DNA of 64,000 bases from Lachnospiraceae bacterium (GTDB lineage Bacteria > Bacillota > Clostridia > Lachnospirales > Lachnospiraceae). The stretch is taken from the NCBI GenBank assembly GCA_017526745.1, contig JAFXQX010000033.1:1-64000 (forward strand), given 5' to 3'. A model generated the notes under the pieces. It was not told the origin of the DNA. It saw only the letters and a program-made list of their open reading frames with translations, and ran no database searches. How positions within the stretch are numbered: position 1 is the stretch's first letter; each line of letters begins with the position of its first letter. Of the stretch, positions 34,131 through 42,704 are shown piece by piece. The position numbers and the translations under genes are program-made.

Positions 34131-35865
34131 CAGGTATGCTCCTTTTCTTATTGGAAAGCTTCGAAATGATACTGCACCCCGACAGAAGATAAGAAATACA
34201 TGCAATAAATGTCAAGGCTGAGACTATTTCCGAGATCCTCCAGAAGAGCGGTTCGCGCCAGTATACGTGAAGTATCCCCTCATAATTTGCCGGAAGGAGC
34301 ACGCCCACTGTACGGTTTCCTCCGTCATGTATCTCAAATACCTTCGACGGATCCTCAACATCCGTCGCATAATAGTACGGATAGTTGAACACCGGCAACT
34401 GGATCCAGCCGTACTCCGGTCCCGTCACACATGCTATGAGAAAATCATTGCTGTCGCGTGAGAGCACCTCCATACTAAGCATTCCTTCATGAACTATACC
34501 GAGCGGCAGATCGTCCACAGTCGTATTCTCCAGGCGAAAATCCATTGCATAGTATTCCCAGACGCCCAGGTCCTGTGTATCGACAAAATCCGCTCTCTTT
34601 TCATAGGAGATGGAATAATAGCACAGCTGGGCAACATTGAATACGCAGAAAATGCATACCGCCGCAGCGCAGACATACCTTACGGCCGAAGATCTTGAAA
34701 CGATAACGAACATATCTCCGGCAAGCATCGACATAAACACAATGGCAAATGCCAGATATCTCATGGGAAATTCAATTGCGGTAAGTATCCCGCCAAGCAC
34801 CGGGACATTATCTTCGATCGCATTCCACGGAAAATACGCTGAAGACATGACCAAAAGGACAAGCGCAGCAACCGTTTCGAATACTATACGCTTATCAATA
34901 CCTTTCTTTTTTATCAGAACGAAAACGCAGTATCCTATAGCAGCTATAAGAACAAGCACAAGGACCGGCCCGGGTGTCTGCTGTATCGAGCCTCCGTTTG
35001 TACCTCCGAACGGATTACAGATAAAATCAAACAGATCAGCAAGTGTTGGTCCCGCACCTTCTATACTGTTCTTTTTCTGAAGTGCAAAAGCGATGCCGGC
35101 ATTAAGATACGTATCCAGAAAGGGAATAATGAAAAATGCGGCCAGGAATATCATCAGTATCCCCGAGGCAACAATACTTCCAAACTGTCTTATGCGCTGT
35201 CCCCTGATACCGAAAAGAAAAACGCTTATCGGTGCAAATAATGCCAGTACCACCACAAGCATACTCGTCGTAAGAGTATGGGAACAGATCACGGCAAGAA
35301 ATGCCAGGGCCAGGAGCACCGTGTATCTCCTGCGATTTTTGCTGTCAGCGGCCTTGATGATCAGATAGATAAGAGCTGCTATTGCCGGGAAAAAGGTTAT
35401 GGCAAGCGTTTCGCCTATCGCCGATCTGACATAGGCGTCAACAAGTCTGTAAGACGATGCCGCATATGCTGCAGTGGCGATCACGGGCGCCCACCCCTTG
35501 TTGAAAACCCTGAATGAAAAATACGCGATAACTACCGTAGCAGTGTTCACAATGAGCATGAACAGGCGGAATGATGTCATGACCGAAAATCCCAGTTTGC
35601 GGAACACGGCACCAATATACAGAAAGATATCCCCATACAATATCGATACGGGGTATCCGTAGCCGTTCATCCAGCCGGACTGCATGCGGACTGGAAGATT
35701 CCTGAAAGACACGTCCTGCCTGATCCCCTCGATCCTCTGAAGATGGAACAGCAGGTCATGGCCCTTGGCCATACTCATGAACAATACAGGCCAGGATATC
35801 AGTATCACAATCGCACAAAGCGCCGCAAATCGAAGGCGGCTATTCGTTTTTTCATCAAATTGCAT
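34120..35865 (-). CDS. Large multispanning membrane protein, GT-C/YfhO-like
   Basis: A roughly 581-residue protein with about twelve membrane helices. The first extracytoplasmic loop contains KGHDLLFHLQRIEG and GYGYPVSILYGD, as in a family of GT-C-like proteins annotated as 6-pyruvoyl-tetrahydropterin-synthase-related or YfhO-like. The C-terminal third is a soluble domain outside the membrane. I take the ATG at 35865 because longer starts (to 35919) would overlap the tRNA-Val promoter on the other strand; AAGGA is somewhat distant. It overlaps the GT39-like gene by 11 nt, so the two are co-translated. Confidence 0.7.
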   Translation of the reverse strand: MQFDEKTNSRLRFAALCAIVILISWPVLFMSMAKGHDLLFHLQRIEGIRQDVSFRNLPVRMQSGWMNGYGYPVSILYGDIFLYIGAVFRKLGFSVMTSFRLFMLIVNTATVVIAYFSFRVFNKGWAPVIATAAYAASSYRLVDAYVRSAIGETLAITFFPAIAALIYLIIKAADSKNRRRYTVLLALAFLAVICSHTLTTSMLVVVLALFAPISVFLFGIRGQRIRQFGSIVASGILMIFLAAFFIIPFLDTYLNAGIAFALQKKNSIEGAGPTLADLFDFICNPFGGTNGGSIQQTPGPVLVLVLIAAIGYCVFVLIKKKGIDKRIVFETVAALVLLVMSSAYFPWNAIEDNVPVLGGILTAIEFPMRYLAFAIVFMSMLAGDMFVIVSRSSAVRYVCAAAVCIFCVFNVAQLCYYSISYEKRADFVDTQDLGVWEYYAMDFRLENTTVDDLPLGIVHEGMLSMEVLSRDSNDFLIACVTGPEYGWIQLPVFNYPYYYATDVEDPSKVFEIHDGGNRTVGVLLPANYEGILHVYWREPLFWRISEIVSALTFIACISYLLSGCSIISKLSNKKRSIPDGK

Positions 35866-35885
35866 CGTTTTCAAATCACTTTTCC

Positions 35886-35914
35886 TTGACAATGCCACTT
35901 CTGTCTTATATAAT
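35886..35914 (+). promoter_or_regulatory. Consensus promoter of the tRNA-Val/tRNA-Met unit
   Basis: TTGACA at 35886-35891 and TATAAT at 35909-35914 with a 17-nt spacer: a perfect sigma-A promoter. It ends 23 nt before tRNA-Val. Confidence 0.92.
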
Positions 35915-35937
35915 TTCAAATGTTCTGCAAAGAACTG

Positions 35938-36010
35938 GGGATCTTAGCTCAGCTGGGAGAGCATCTGCCTTACAAGCAGAGGGTCATAGGTTCGAGCCCT
36001 ATAGGTCCCA
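35938..36010 (+). tRNA. tRNA-Val(TAC)
   Basis: A 73-nt cloverleaf. GGGATCT pairs with AGGTCCC plus discriminator A. The anticodon loop CTTACAA gives TAC, and the T-arm is GGTTCGAGCCC. CCA is not encoded. The palindromic element copy C begins 2 nt later. Confidence 0.95.
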
Positions 36011-36012
36011 GA

Positions 36013-36088
36013 TGTCATGAGGTGGCACTTGCGAAGCAAGTGACGGAGTCCTGATGACACGGCGACGTTCGGCGAAGCCGAATGTTGG
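36013..36088 (+). repeat. Two-hairpin palindromic element, copy C
   Basis: TGTCAT pairs with ATGACA at the outside (36013-36018, 36054-36059), enclosing an inner hairpin CACTTGC GAA GCAAGTG. The CGGCG linker (36060-36064) and a 9-bp stem ACGTTCGGC GAA GCCGAATGT (one G-T pair) then TGG follow. Layout, linker and outer bases match copies A and B, while the stem sequences differ with compensating changes. It lies between the two tRNAs. Confidence 0.7.
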
Positions 36089-36101
36089 TTTACAATCTTC
36101 A

Positions 36102-36136
36102 GTAAGGAATCCCCACTGGCGTGGGTCACTCCTTAC
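36102..36136 (+). repeat. Third hairpin between tRNA-Val and tRNA-Met
   Basis: GTAAGGA pairs with TCCTTAC and inside it CCCAC with GTGGG around TGGC. It lies 7 nt before tRNA-Met. It may be a processing signal in the tRNA precursor; no T-run follows. Confidence 0.55.
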
Positions 36137-36143
36137 AACATCT

Positions 36144-36217
36144 GGCGAGGTGGCTCAACTGGCTAGAGCGTCCGGTTCATACCCGGGAGGTTGAGAGTTC
36201 AAGTCTCTCCCTCGCTA
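36144..36217 (+). tRNA. tRNA-Met(CAT)
   Basis: A 74-nt cloverleaf. GGCGAGG pairs with CCTCGCT (one G-T) plus discriminator A. The anticodon loop TTCATAC gives CAT. The elongator form is likely, but a lysidine-modified Ile tRNA cannot be ruled out by eye. Its last 19 nt overlap the 3' end of the opposite-strand membrane protein gene. Confidence 0.9.
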
Positions 36218-38043
36218 TTACCAAAAAGTCCGGTTTCCGGACTTTTTTTATGTTTTTTGTCCTTTGACCCGTTTTGCATAAAGTAGGCCGTCACTCCAAA
36301 CAGGGCTGTAAAGAGCGGGAACGGCATTATATAATGAGTTCCCTCCTGCGGGATCGATATCATAAGAGCGCATGCATATAACACTACAGGCAGCATTGCG
36401 ATGAGAAGGCCTGCATGGCGCTTTCTAAGCAGCACAAACGATATCATGAGCATAAGGAAAACATACAGTCCTCCTCTGTAGACCACGCACCTTCCGATCG
36501 CGGTAGATCCCATAAATTCCTTCACATTTTCCGCCGCAAAGAAATAATCTCCTTTTCGCATATGATGGATCTCGGTATGATCCACTGCAAAACCCGGGGC
36601 ATACATGACAAGTCCGTTGGCCTCGGCTATCTCCCAGACCATTGAGTTGACATCGAAGAATGACAATATGCACTGTTTGGGATAATGGGTCAGATAGTAC
36701 CAGTCTACCGCTATAATATCTTTTGCGATCGCCGGATCATTGAGCTTGTAAACATTGTCTCCGATTGCATGCCACGGCCTATCGGTCGTATCGGCATCAA
36801 ACGGGCAGTAGTACTCGGCCCATTCTTCCATCGGGATGATCTGCTCCATTTTGGCAACTATATCTTCATCTATCACCAGACCGGTCTCACGGCTCCTGTA
36901 GGCCATGGAAGCAGCCAGGTTCATGGGGATGGTGTAGTTGATGTAAGCAGGATTTCTTTCCGCATTAAGGAGCCCGAAAGCTATTCCCTCGGTCATAATA
37001 AGGAACGCGACAAGAGTTGATACAAATACCGCAAAGAGTCCTGACAGATCTTTCTTTTTTATGTCCTTATCTGCGCTTTTATTGGCGATCTCGCGTATCA
37101 TCAATACGATAAGAGTGACAAGGACTATCTGCCACAGGGAATGACGGAAACACGAGGCCAGGAATGCGAAGATACCCATATTGATGTACTGCCTTTTTGT
37201 ATGCTTACGGGCAAGTATATAGTCAAGCAGCGATATGGCAAATGCCAGGAGCATCGGAGTGCTCACATTGTCTTTTCGCATCTCGGATATGTACATGCAG
37301 CTGTAGGATCCGAATATCATATACAGATACATGTATGTCCATCCGATCCTCGGATACTGCGGAAATCTCTTAACGAGAACGCCCACCGCATAATTTGCCG
37401 CTATCACATACATCAGTACCTGAACAATTGTCAGCACAAATACCTTGCGTGTCAGGAACGTACAGATCTTAACAAGGAATATATATCCGACCGTATGCCA
37501 GTCACTGTACTTTGTCGGCTCTCCCCAGATCCACTGCTTCTCAAAATCACTGTTCATGAGCCCGGGATAGTATGCGATGACAAAAAAGAATATCACGGCA
37601 ATGAACATCCACACCGGATAGTACAGTCCGAGAAACCTTCCGTCTCCGGTTTCGGAAGTATCCAGCTTTGCGGGTTTATCAGCCAGGGCGAGTGACAGGA
37701 TATAGTCAATATCTATGATAAGACACGCCAGAACGACCGGGAAATACAGGACTTTAAATACAATGGTGATCGGCTCCGCATGCATCATCCGCATCGTCTT
37801 TAATACTTCCTCGAGCGAAAGCATGACCATGAACAGGCCGGTAAAACAGATATCCCATTTTATGTTCTTCCTGTTCCCGAACGGTCTAAAATCCTTTGCG
37901 AACACCAAAATGAGACAGCATATCGCTACGGGAGTGATCGAAAAAGTGATCGCATCACAGATATATGAAGTTCCCGTCAATCCGATGACTGTAATCAGAA
38001 CGATATTCAGAACAAACAGAATACTTTTGAATGTCTTGTTCAA
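36199..38043 (-). CDS. DUF6020-like multispanning membrane protein
   Basis: A 614-residue protein with about twelve membrane helices and a periplasmic loop with YYPGLMNSDFEKQW and DWHTVGYIF. It resembles the DUF6020 group of GT-C-like proteins in Lachnospiraceae; a glycosyltransferase role is inferred only. The start is a TTG with GGAG 8 nt upstream. The last residues (KSPETGLFGN) are encoded by the terminator hairpin, and the stop codon lies inside tRNA-Met on the other strand, so the tail is probably a recent extension. Confidence 0.7.
   Translation of the reverse strand: MNKTFKSILFVLNIVLITVIGLTGTSYICDAITFSITPVAICCLILVFAKDFRPFGNRKNIKWDICFTGLFMVMLSLEEVLKTMRMMHAEPITIVFKVLYFPVVLACLIIDIDYILSLALADKPAKLDTSETGDGRFLGLYYPVWMFIAVIFFFVIAYYPGLMNSDFEKQWIWGEPTKYSDWHTVGYIFLVKICTFLTRKVFVLTIVQVLMYVIAANYAVGVLVKRFPQYPRIGWTYMYLYMIFGSYSCMYISEMRKDNVSTPMLLAFAISLLDYILARKHTKRQYINMGIFAFLASCFRHSLWQIVLVTLIVLMIREIANKSADKDIKKKDLSGLFAVFVSTLVAFLIMTEGIAFGLLNAERNPAYINYTIPMNLAASMAYRSRETGLVIDEDIVAKMEQIIPMEEWAEYYCPFDADTTDRPWHAIGDNVYKLNDPAIAKDIIAVDWYYLTHYPKQCILSFFDVNSMVWEIAEANGLVMYAPGFAVDHTEIHHMRKGDYFFAAENVKEFMGSTAIGRCVVYRGGLYVFLMLMISFVLLRKRHAGLLIAMLPVVLYACALMISIPQEGTHYIMPFPLFTALFGVTAYFMQNGSKDKKHKKSPETGLFGNSEGET
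36223..36249. terminator. Bidirectional terminator after tRNA-Met
   Basis: AAAAAGTCCGG and CCGGACTTTTT are separated by TTT, with flanking A- and T-runs on both sides. It would stop the tRNA transcript on the plus strand. On the minus strand it lies inside the last codons of the membrane protein gene. Confidence 0.9.
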
Positions 38044-38070
38044 CAGTATTTCTCCTGCAGACAGCTGATT

Positions 38071-39249
38071 TTAGTGATGGAATAATCTTACTCCGTTGCA
38101 TACCATGACCATACCGTACTCATCGCACGCTTCGATAACGAGGTCGTCCCTTACGGATCCGCCGGGCTGAACAACGTAAGATACCCCGCTCTTTGCGGCT
38201 CTGTCGATGCTGTCGCGGAAAGGGAAGAACGCATCAGATCCGAGTGATACGCCGGTCATCTGATCAAGCCATTCTCTCTTTTCTTCTGCCGTATATACAT
38301 CAGGCCTTGTCTTAAAATACTTCTGCCATACCTTATCACCGATGACATCCATGTATGTATCGCCTATATAGTTGTCGATCGCATTGTCGCGGTCCGCGCG
38401 GCCTATGCCTTCGGCAAAATCAAGCCCCATTACCTTCGGGCTCTGACGCAGGAGCCAGTTGTCAGCCTTCTGTCCCGCAAGGCGCGCGCAGTGAACTCTT
38501 GACTGCTGACCCGCACCTATACCTATGGCCTGGCCGTCCTTAACGTAGCATACGGAATTGGACTGGGTGTATTTGAGCGTGATAAGCGAGATCAGAAGAT
38601 CATGTCTGGCATCTTCTGACAGCTCTTTATTTTTTGTTACGATGTTTTCAAGAAGGGAATCATCAATGACAATATCGTTCCTGCCCTGTTCAAACGTAAC
38701 GCCGAAGACTTCCTTATGCTCGATCGGAGCAGGCGTATACTCCGGGTCTATCTGGATGACCGCATAGTTTCCCTTTTTCTTTGCAGATAATATCTTAAGA
38801 GCTTCGGGTTCATAACCCGGAGCAATGATGCCGTCAGACACTTCTCTTTTAAGCATCATCGCGGTCGGAATATCGCATACATCGGAAAGGGCGACAAAAT
38901 CACCGAATGAAGACATCCTGTCCGCCCCTCTAGCTCTTGCGTATGCGCAGGCAAGAGGTGAGAGATCGCCCAGATCGTCAACAAAATATATCTTTTTGAG
39001 CGTATCCGACAGCGGCTTTCCAATCGCAGCTCCAGCAGGGCTTACGTGCTTAAAGCTTGTTGCTGCGGGATATCCCGTTGCAGCTTTTAACTCCTTTACA
39101 AGCTGCCAGCCGTTAAAGGCATCAAGCAGGTTGATATATCCCGGACGGCCGTTTAAAACGGCGATCGGAAGTTCACCTCCGTCTGCCCTGTATATCCTTG
39201 ACGGTTTCTGGTTAGGGTTGCATCCGTATTTCAGTTCCAATTCCTTCAT
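38071..39249 (-). CDS. purH: Stand-alone AICAR transformylase (PurH C-terminal domain type)
   Basis: A 392-residue protein with the AICAR formyltransferase fold but no N-terminal IMP cyclohydrolase domain. It starts with LKYGCNPNQKP. The catalytic Lys-His pair is in SFKHVSPAGAA; LKYTQSNSVCYV, GAGQQSRVHC and GSDAFFPFRD are typical. It formylates AICAR to FAICAR. The missing cyclisation step is supplied by the PurO-like gene about 3.5 kb upstream. GAGGAG lies 7 nt before the ATG at 39249. Confidence 0.93.
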   Translation of the reverse strand: MKELELKYGCNPNQKPSRIYRADGGELPIAVLNGRPGYINLLDAFNGWQLVKELKAATGYPAATSFKHVSPAGAAIGKPLSDTLKKIYFVDDLGDLSPLACAYARARGADRMSSFGDFVALSDVCDIPTAMMLKREVSDGIIAPGYEPEALKILSAKKKGNYAVIQIDPEYTPAPIEHKEVFGVTFEQGRNDIVIDDSLLENIVTKNKELSEDARHDLLISLITLKYTQSNSVCYVKDGQAIGIGAGQQSRVHCARLAGQKADNWLLRQSPKVMGLDFAEGIGRADRDNAIDNYIGDTYMDVIGDKVWQKYFKTRPDVYTAEEKREWLDQMTGVSLGSDAFFPFRDSIDRAAKSGVSYVVQPGGSVRDDLVIEACDEYGMVMVCNGVRLFHH

Positions 39250-39309
39250 AGTAATACTCCTCAAAAAATATGTGGGGAAGAGCTTCCTGCTTCGATAAGA
39301 AAGCTGTTC

Positions 39310-39990
39310 TTACCCGTGATAATCGCCATTATACTGGATCAGAGTTACGTCCCTAACACCGGAAATAGTCTTGAGACGACCTGATATTCCATCATCTTTT
39401 TTCATGTCTATTTGAACCGTCATCTCCGTACTGTCATCCTTTTCGATAATACTCTTAACAGAGTGAACGTATGTCTTAAACTCAGACAAAACAGCTTCCT
39501 TAGCATCGTCTCCGGAATAGTGAAGGATACATACATACGCATTTTTTCTCTCTTTCATGCGGCTCATACCGATGATTATGACAAGCATGATCACCATTCC
39601 TATCGCTGCTAACACATACATACTGGCTCCTATTGTAATTCCTTCAGTTATTGCCCAGAATAAGTACATGATGTCCAGAGGCTCTTTGATCGCTGTACGA
39701 TATCTTACAATTGAGAGTGCTCCAACCATACCAAGCGAAATGACAATGTTGGTTGAAATGGCAAGTGTTACCATACATGTAAGTGCTGTCATTCCGATAA
39801 GCGTCACCGCAAAAGATCTGCTATATACAACGCCGGAGAAAAACCGCTTGTATATTCTATAGATGATATAACCGATAAGCAAGGCAACAAGCATGTCGAC
39901 CACTATCGTAGTATATACGCCTGATGATAGCGAATTGTCATATAAGGCTGATTGGAGAACAGAATTCTTAATCACGTCTTTTACACTCAT
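39310..39990 (-). CDS. DUF4956 membrane protein
   Basis: A 226-residue protein with about four membrane helices in the first 140 residues (VVDMLVALLIGYIIYRIY, VALSIVRYRTAIKEPLD region) and a soluble C-terminal domain. It matches the DUF4956 family, which is regularly found beside VTC-domain and CotH proteins. The function is not known. It overlaps the VTC gene by 4 nt. The gene and its two upstream neighbours are more AT-rich than the purine genes around them. Confidence 0.82.
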   Translation of the reverse strand: MSVKDVIKNSVLQSALYDNSLSSGVYTTIVVDMLVALLIGYIIYRIYKRFFSGVVYSRSFAVTLIGMTALTCMVTLAISTNIVISLGMVGALSIVRYRTAIKEPLDIMYLFWAITEGITIGASMYVLAAIGMVIMLVIIIGMSRMKERKNAYVCILHYSGDDAKEAVLSEFKTYVHSVKSIIEKDDSTEMTVQIDMKKDDGISGRLKTISGVRDVTLIQYNGDYHG

Positions 39991-40688
39991 TTTACAAATA
40001 ACCTCCTTAGTGTATCAACACTCATTACATACTTTGATGTTGCTATCCTGCAGCTATTATCCGGCATAATATTTCTAAAAACATCCGGCAGGAACTGTGT
40101 ATATTTGATCTCCATGATCACATTATCCGGGCTAAGCACACTGTAGGCGGTACCCCCATCGGAAAAAAAATCGTAATCCGGCACGGATGCTTTTATACTC
40201 ATATCAAATGTAATCCTAACATCTCCATACTCGTAAATGAACGGAATCCTGCAATAGTCTATTATAACTTCGGGGTGAAGATTATCTGTCCTGCATCTTA
40301 TGGCAAAATCAAATGCAACTCTTTCTTCTTTTTCTAAAAGGAATGCCGTTTCTCCCATTATGATCGAATTGAAGTCACCGATTGAAAGCTTTATTGATTC
40401 CTTGCGGACATATGATCCTTCTTTTATCTTCTTTTCCAGAAATATTACACTATTATCATGATCATAAGCACGTATTCGATATTTATGTCTTGCGCATACT
40501 CCATCTTCCTTATCTTCATATGCCGACATAATCATATCATCATAATACAGACTTCTGACAAAATAACCGTTCTCCTTTGCATGAGGATCTACCTTTGCAA
40601 ACTCGGATAATCTGGCTATGCAACAGTCCATATCGCATTTACTGATAACATACTTTAATTCATGTCGAAAACATGCATCATTGCGCAT
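39987..40688 (-). CDS. VTC-domain protein (polyphosphate polymerase-like)
   Basis: A 233-residue soluble protein of the VTC/CYTH triphosphate-tunnel superfamily. It starts FRHELKYVIS and has RIRAYDHD, IFLEKKIKEG and RKESIKLS, basic strands that line the tunnel in polyphosphate polymerases. Activity here is inferred from the family. It overlaps cotH by 11 nt and the DUF4956 gene by 4 nt, forming a tight three-gene module. Confidence 0.85.
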   Translation of the reverse strand: MRNDACFRHELKYVISKCDMDCCIARLSEFAKVDPHAKENGYFVRSLYYDDMIMSAYEDKEDGVCARHKYRIRAYDHDNSVIFLEKKIKEGSYVRKESIKLSIGDFNSIIMGETAFLLEKEERVAFDFAIRCRTDNLHPEVIIDYCRIPFIYEYGDVRITFDMSIKASVPDYDFFSDGGTAYSVLSPDNVIMEIKYTQFLPDVFRNIMPDNSCRIATSKYVMSVDTLRRLFVK

Positions 40689-42696
40689 TTAGAAATTCAT
40701 CCTCATATACCTTAAGATAATCATATCGATTTCTGTAAAAATCCCTAAGCATCTCAACTGACTCGTTAAAAGAATCGAGTGCCTCTTTCTCAGTGAGATT
40801 TGAATATCTCATTTTATCCAGAACCATTTGATCCCTTATTATATAATATATATCATCTATATGTTTAAGTATCTTCTGCTGTTCAAACTCATGACTGCAC
40901 ATATAGTTGATCCTGTTGACAATATCCACTCGAAAGCTTTCGTCATCGCTTAAAAGTTTCATAAATGGATAATAAGATTCTGTCAAAGTATCAAATATCG
41001 GATCGTCAACATCTTCCATCGAGCGCGAATTCATATCAAAAATTACGGGTCTTAACTTTCCATCACCGAATTCTGTTCCTTCATCTGTTCCTGTCTTCCA
41101 GAACCTGACATTATTATCGGGCCAATCACCGCAATGAGCAGTTATTATATTTGCAGCGTAATAGTCTAAAAGACTTTCTCTATCAAAATTATACTCATTC
41201 CACTCGTCTTCACTAACGAAGTCTTCCTTATTTTTTATAATAACATCATCTTCATTCACTCCATACTTATCTGCAAAGAAAGTGTTATCCATTCTTTCGG
41301 TCAGCCAATAAAATCCCCAGTACTCCCCGTTCAGGAACAGACTGGCCGGAATGCGGTCTGTTGTGACACATTTCGTGTCGGACATAGCAACATTCATTAT
41401 GGTGTCGACCATCTTTGTACCCGTCTCTTGGCCACATTTATCAATTGCAAGTGAATGGAGCTGATAGTCTTTTCCTTGAAGGGTAAATGATTCTTTATAG
41501 TTCCCTCCATACGCCGGACGGAATATAACGCTGAAGCTCTTTTGGACGTCCCATCTTGAGCCCATGCCTTTAACCCTTACACCGGCCTCAGTTTTAAGTG
41601 TCATCATATGATTTTCATCATATATCTCAAAACTGATCGGTCTTTCAGATTCACGACCCTCCCTCGAGAAATTTGCCTTCCTGTTAGGGTCATAATCTTC
41701 CGGCTCTCCTGCTTGAACAAAATCATCATAATACTTACCAAGTACGTAAATACCGTCTTCATAAGAAAAGAAATCATCCGGATTTACTGAAATCGAGACA
41801 ACTGCCATGTTATCATATGCTTTTCTTTTATTGAATCCAACAAAATACGTGTACGAACAAATGTCGGTATATCTTCCAAGCCGGTCTTTTGCCACTGCTT
41901 TAACCACAGTACATTTATCAACGGGAAAAGTAGGCAGTTCCGTTTCTTTATCGACATAATATGGAGAAACTTCCGGTATTGCAGAATATATATTCTTTTC
42001 ATCTGTTCTGTCACGGATAAGGATCGGTGCATTATAAAGTGTTCCATTCGCTATAGGATCACTTCCATCAAGTGTATAGTAAATGTCCCGTCCCCAGTTT
42101 GATGAGGAGAGTCTTAACTCAAATTCAGCATCATAAAATCCCGGAGTTTCAGAGGCAAGTACCTCCCCATCTATTACAGGATCAAGAACTCTTCCTTCAT
42201 TATTTGAATATCCGGGTGTAGGCTCTTTGATCTCCCACTCAAACGAGCCATCCGTAAGTCTTGAATATGTTGTATCATATTTCAGTTTGGGAAGATTCAC
42301 ACGATCTATATAATGGTTTTCGGAATCAAGGAGATTGACCGTACAACCTTCAGATCCAATCCTGAAACCCGGATCAAACAGAAAGAATGAGCCCGGCGCA
42401 AGTACGGTTCCATCGGGAACAATATACTTTTCCTTATTCAAATCTGTTGATTTATTAAGAACAAATCCTGAAATATCAGTATAATCCTGAGTGGGGTTGT
42501 ATACCTCTATCCAATCAGGATATTGACCATATTCATCCATACAACATGCAACATTAGATGAACACACTTCATTTATCAAAACATTCCCCTGAGTGTGTTT
42601 ATAAATGCTTACTCCGTATAAAACAATAAATACACTGATAACGATCAGGCATACAAAATAAAAATACTTCTTGAAGAACAATATGATTTTGCTCAT
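40678..42696 (-). CDS. CotH kinase family protein with lamin-tail and chitobiase-like domains
   Basis: A 672-residue protein with an N-terminal membrane anchor (residues about 9-28). A lamin-tail-like domain follows (LINEVCSSN, PDWIEVYNP, SGFVLNK), then a beta-sandwich typical of chitobiase C-termini (IYYTLDGSDP). The CotH kinase domain comes last (AGVRVKGMGSR, WGFYWLTERMDNTFF, DMNSRSMED). CotH proteins phosphorylate surface or spore-coat proteins. It starts 8 nt after the purO stop. The code is clearly AT-richer than flanking purine genes, which suggests insertion of this module. Confidence 0.85.
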   Translation of the reverse strand: MSKIILFFKKYFYFVCLIVISVFIVLYGVSIYKHTQGNVLINEVCSSNVACCMDEYGQYPDWIEVYNPTQDYTDISGFVLNKSTDLNKEKYIVPDGTVLAPGSFFLFDPGFRIGSEGCTVNLLDSENHYIDRVNLPKLKYDTTYSRLTDGSFEWEIKEPTPGYSNNEGRVLDPVIDGEVLASETPGFYDAEFELRLSSSNWGRDIYYTLDGSDPIANGTLYNAPILIRDRTDEKNIYSAIPEVSPYYVDKETELPTFPVDKCTVVKAVAKDRLGRYTDICSYTYFVGFNKRKAYDNMAVVSISVNPDDFFSYEDGIYVLGKYYDDFVQAGEPEDYDPNRKANFSREGRESERPISFEIYDENHMMTLKTEAGVRVKGMGSRWDVQKSFSVIFRPAYGGNYKESFTLQGKDYQLHSLAIDKCGQETGTKMVDTIMNVAMSDTKCVTTDRIPASLFLNGEYWGFYWLTERMDNTFFADKYGVNEDDVIIKNKEDFVSEDEWNEYNFDRESLLDYYAANIITAHCGDWPDNNVRFWKTGTDEGTEFGDGKLRPVIFDMNSRSMEDVDDPIFDTLTESYYPFMKLLSDDESFRVDIVNRINYMCSHEFEQQKILKHIDDIYYIIRDQMVLDKMRYSNLTEKEALDSFNESVEMLRDFYRNRYDYLKVYEDEFLNAQ

Positions 42697-42704
42697 ATTC
42701 GGAT

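Noticed and set aside
35938-36217. tRNA pair as an attachment site of an integrated element
   Set aside because: No integrase or phage genes lie on either side; the only unusual sequence is the short hairpin element between the tRNAs.
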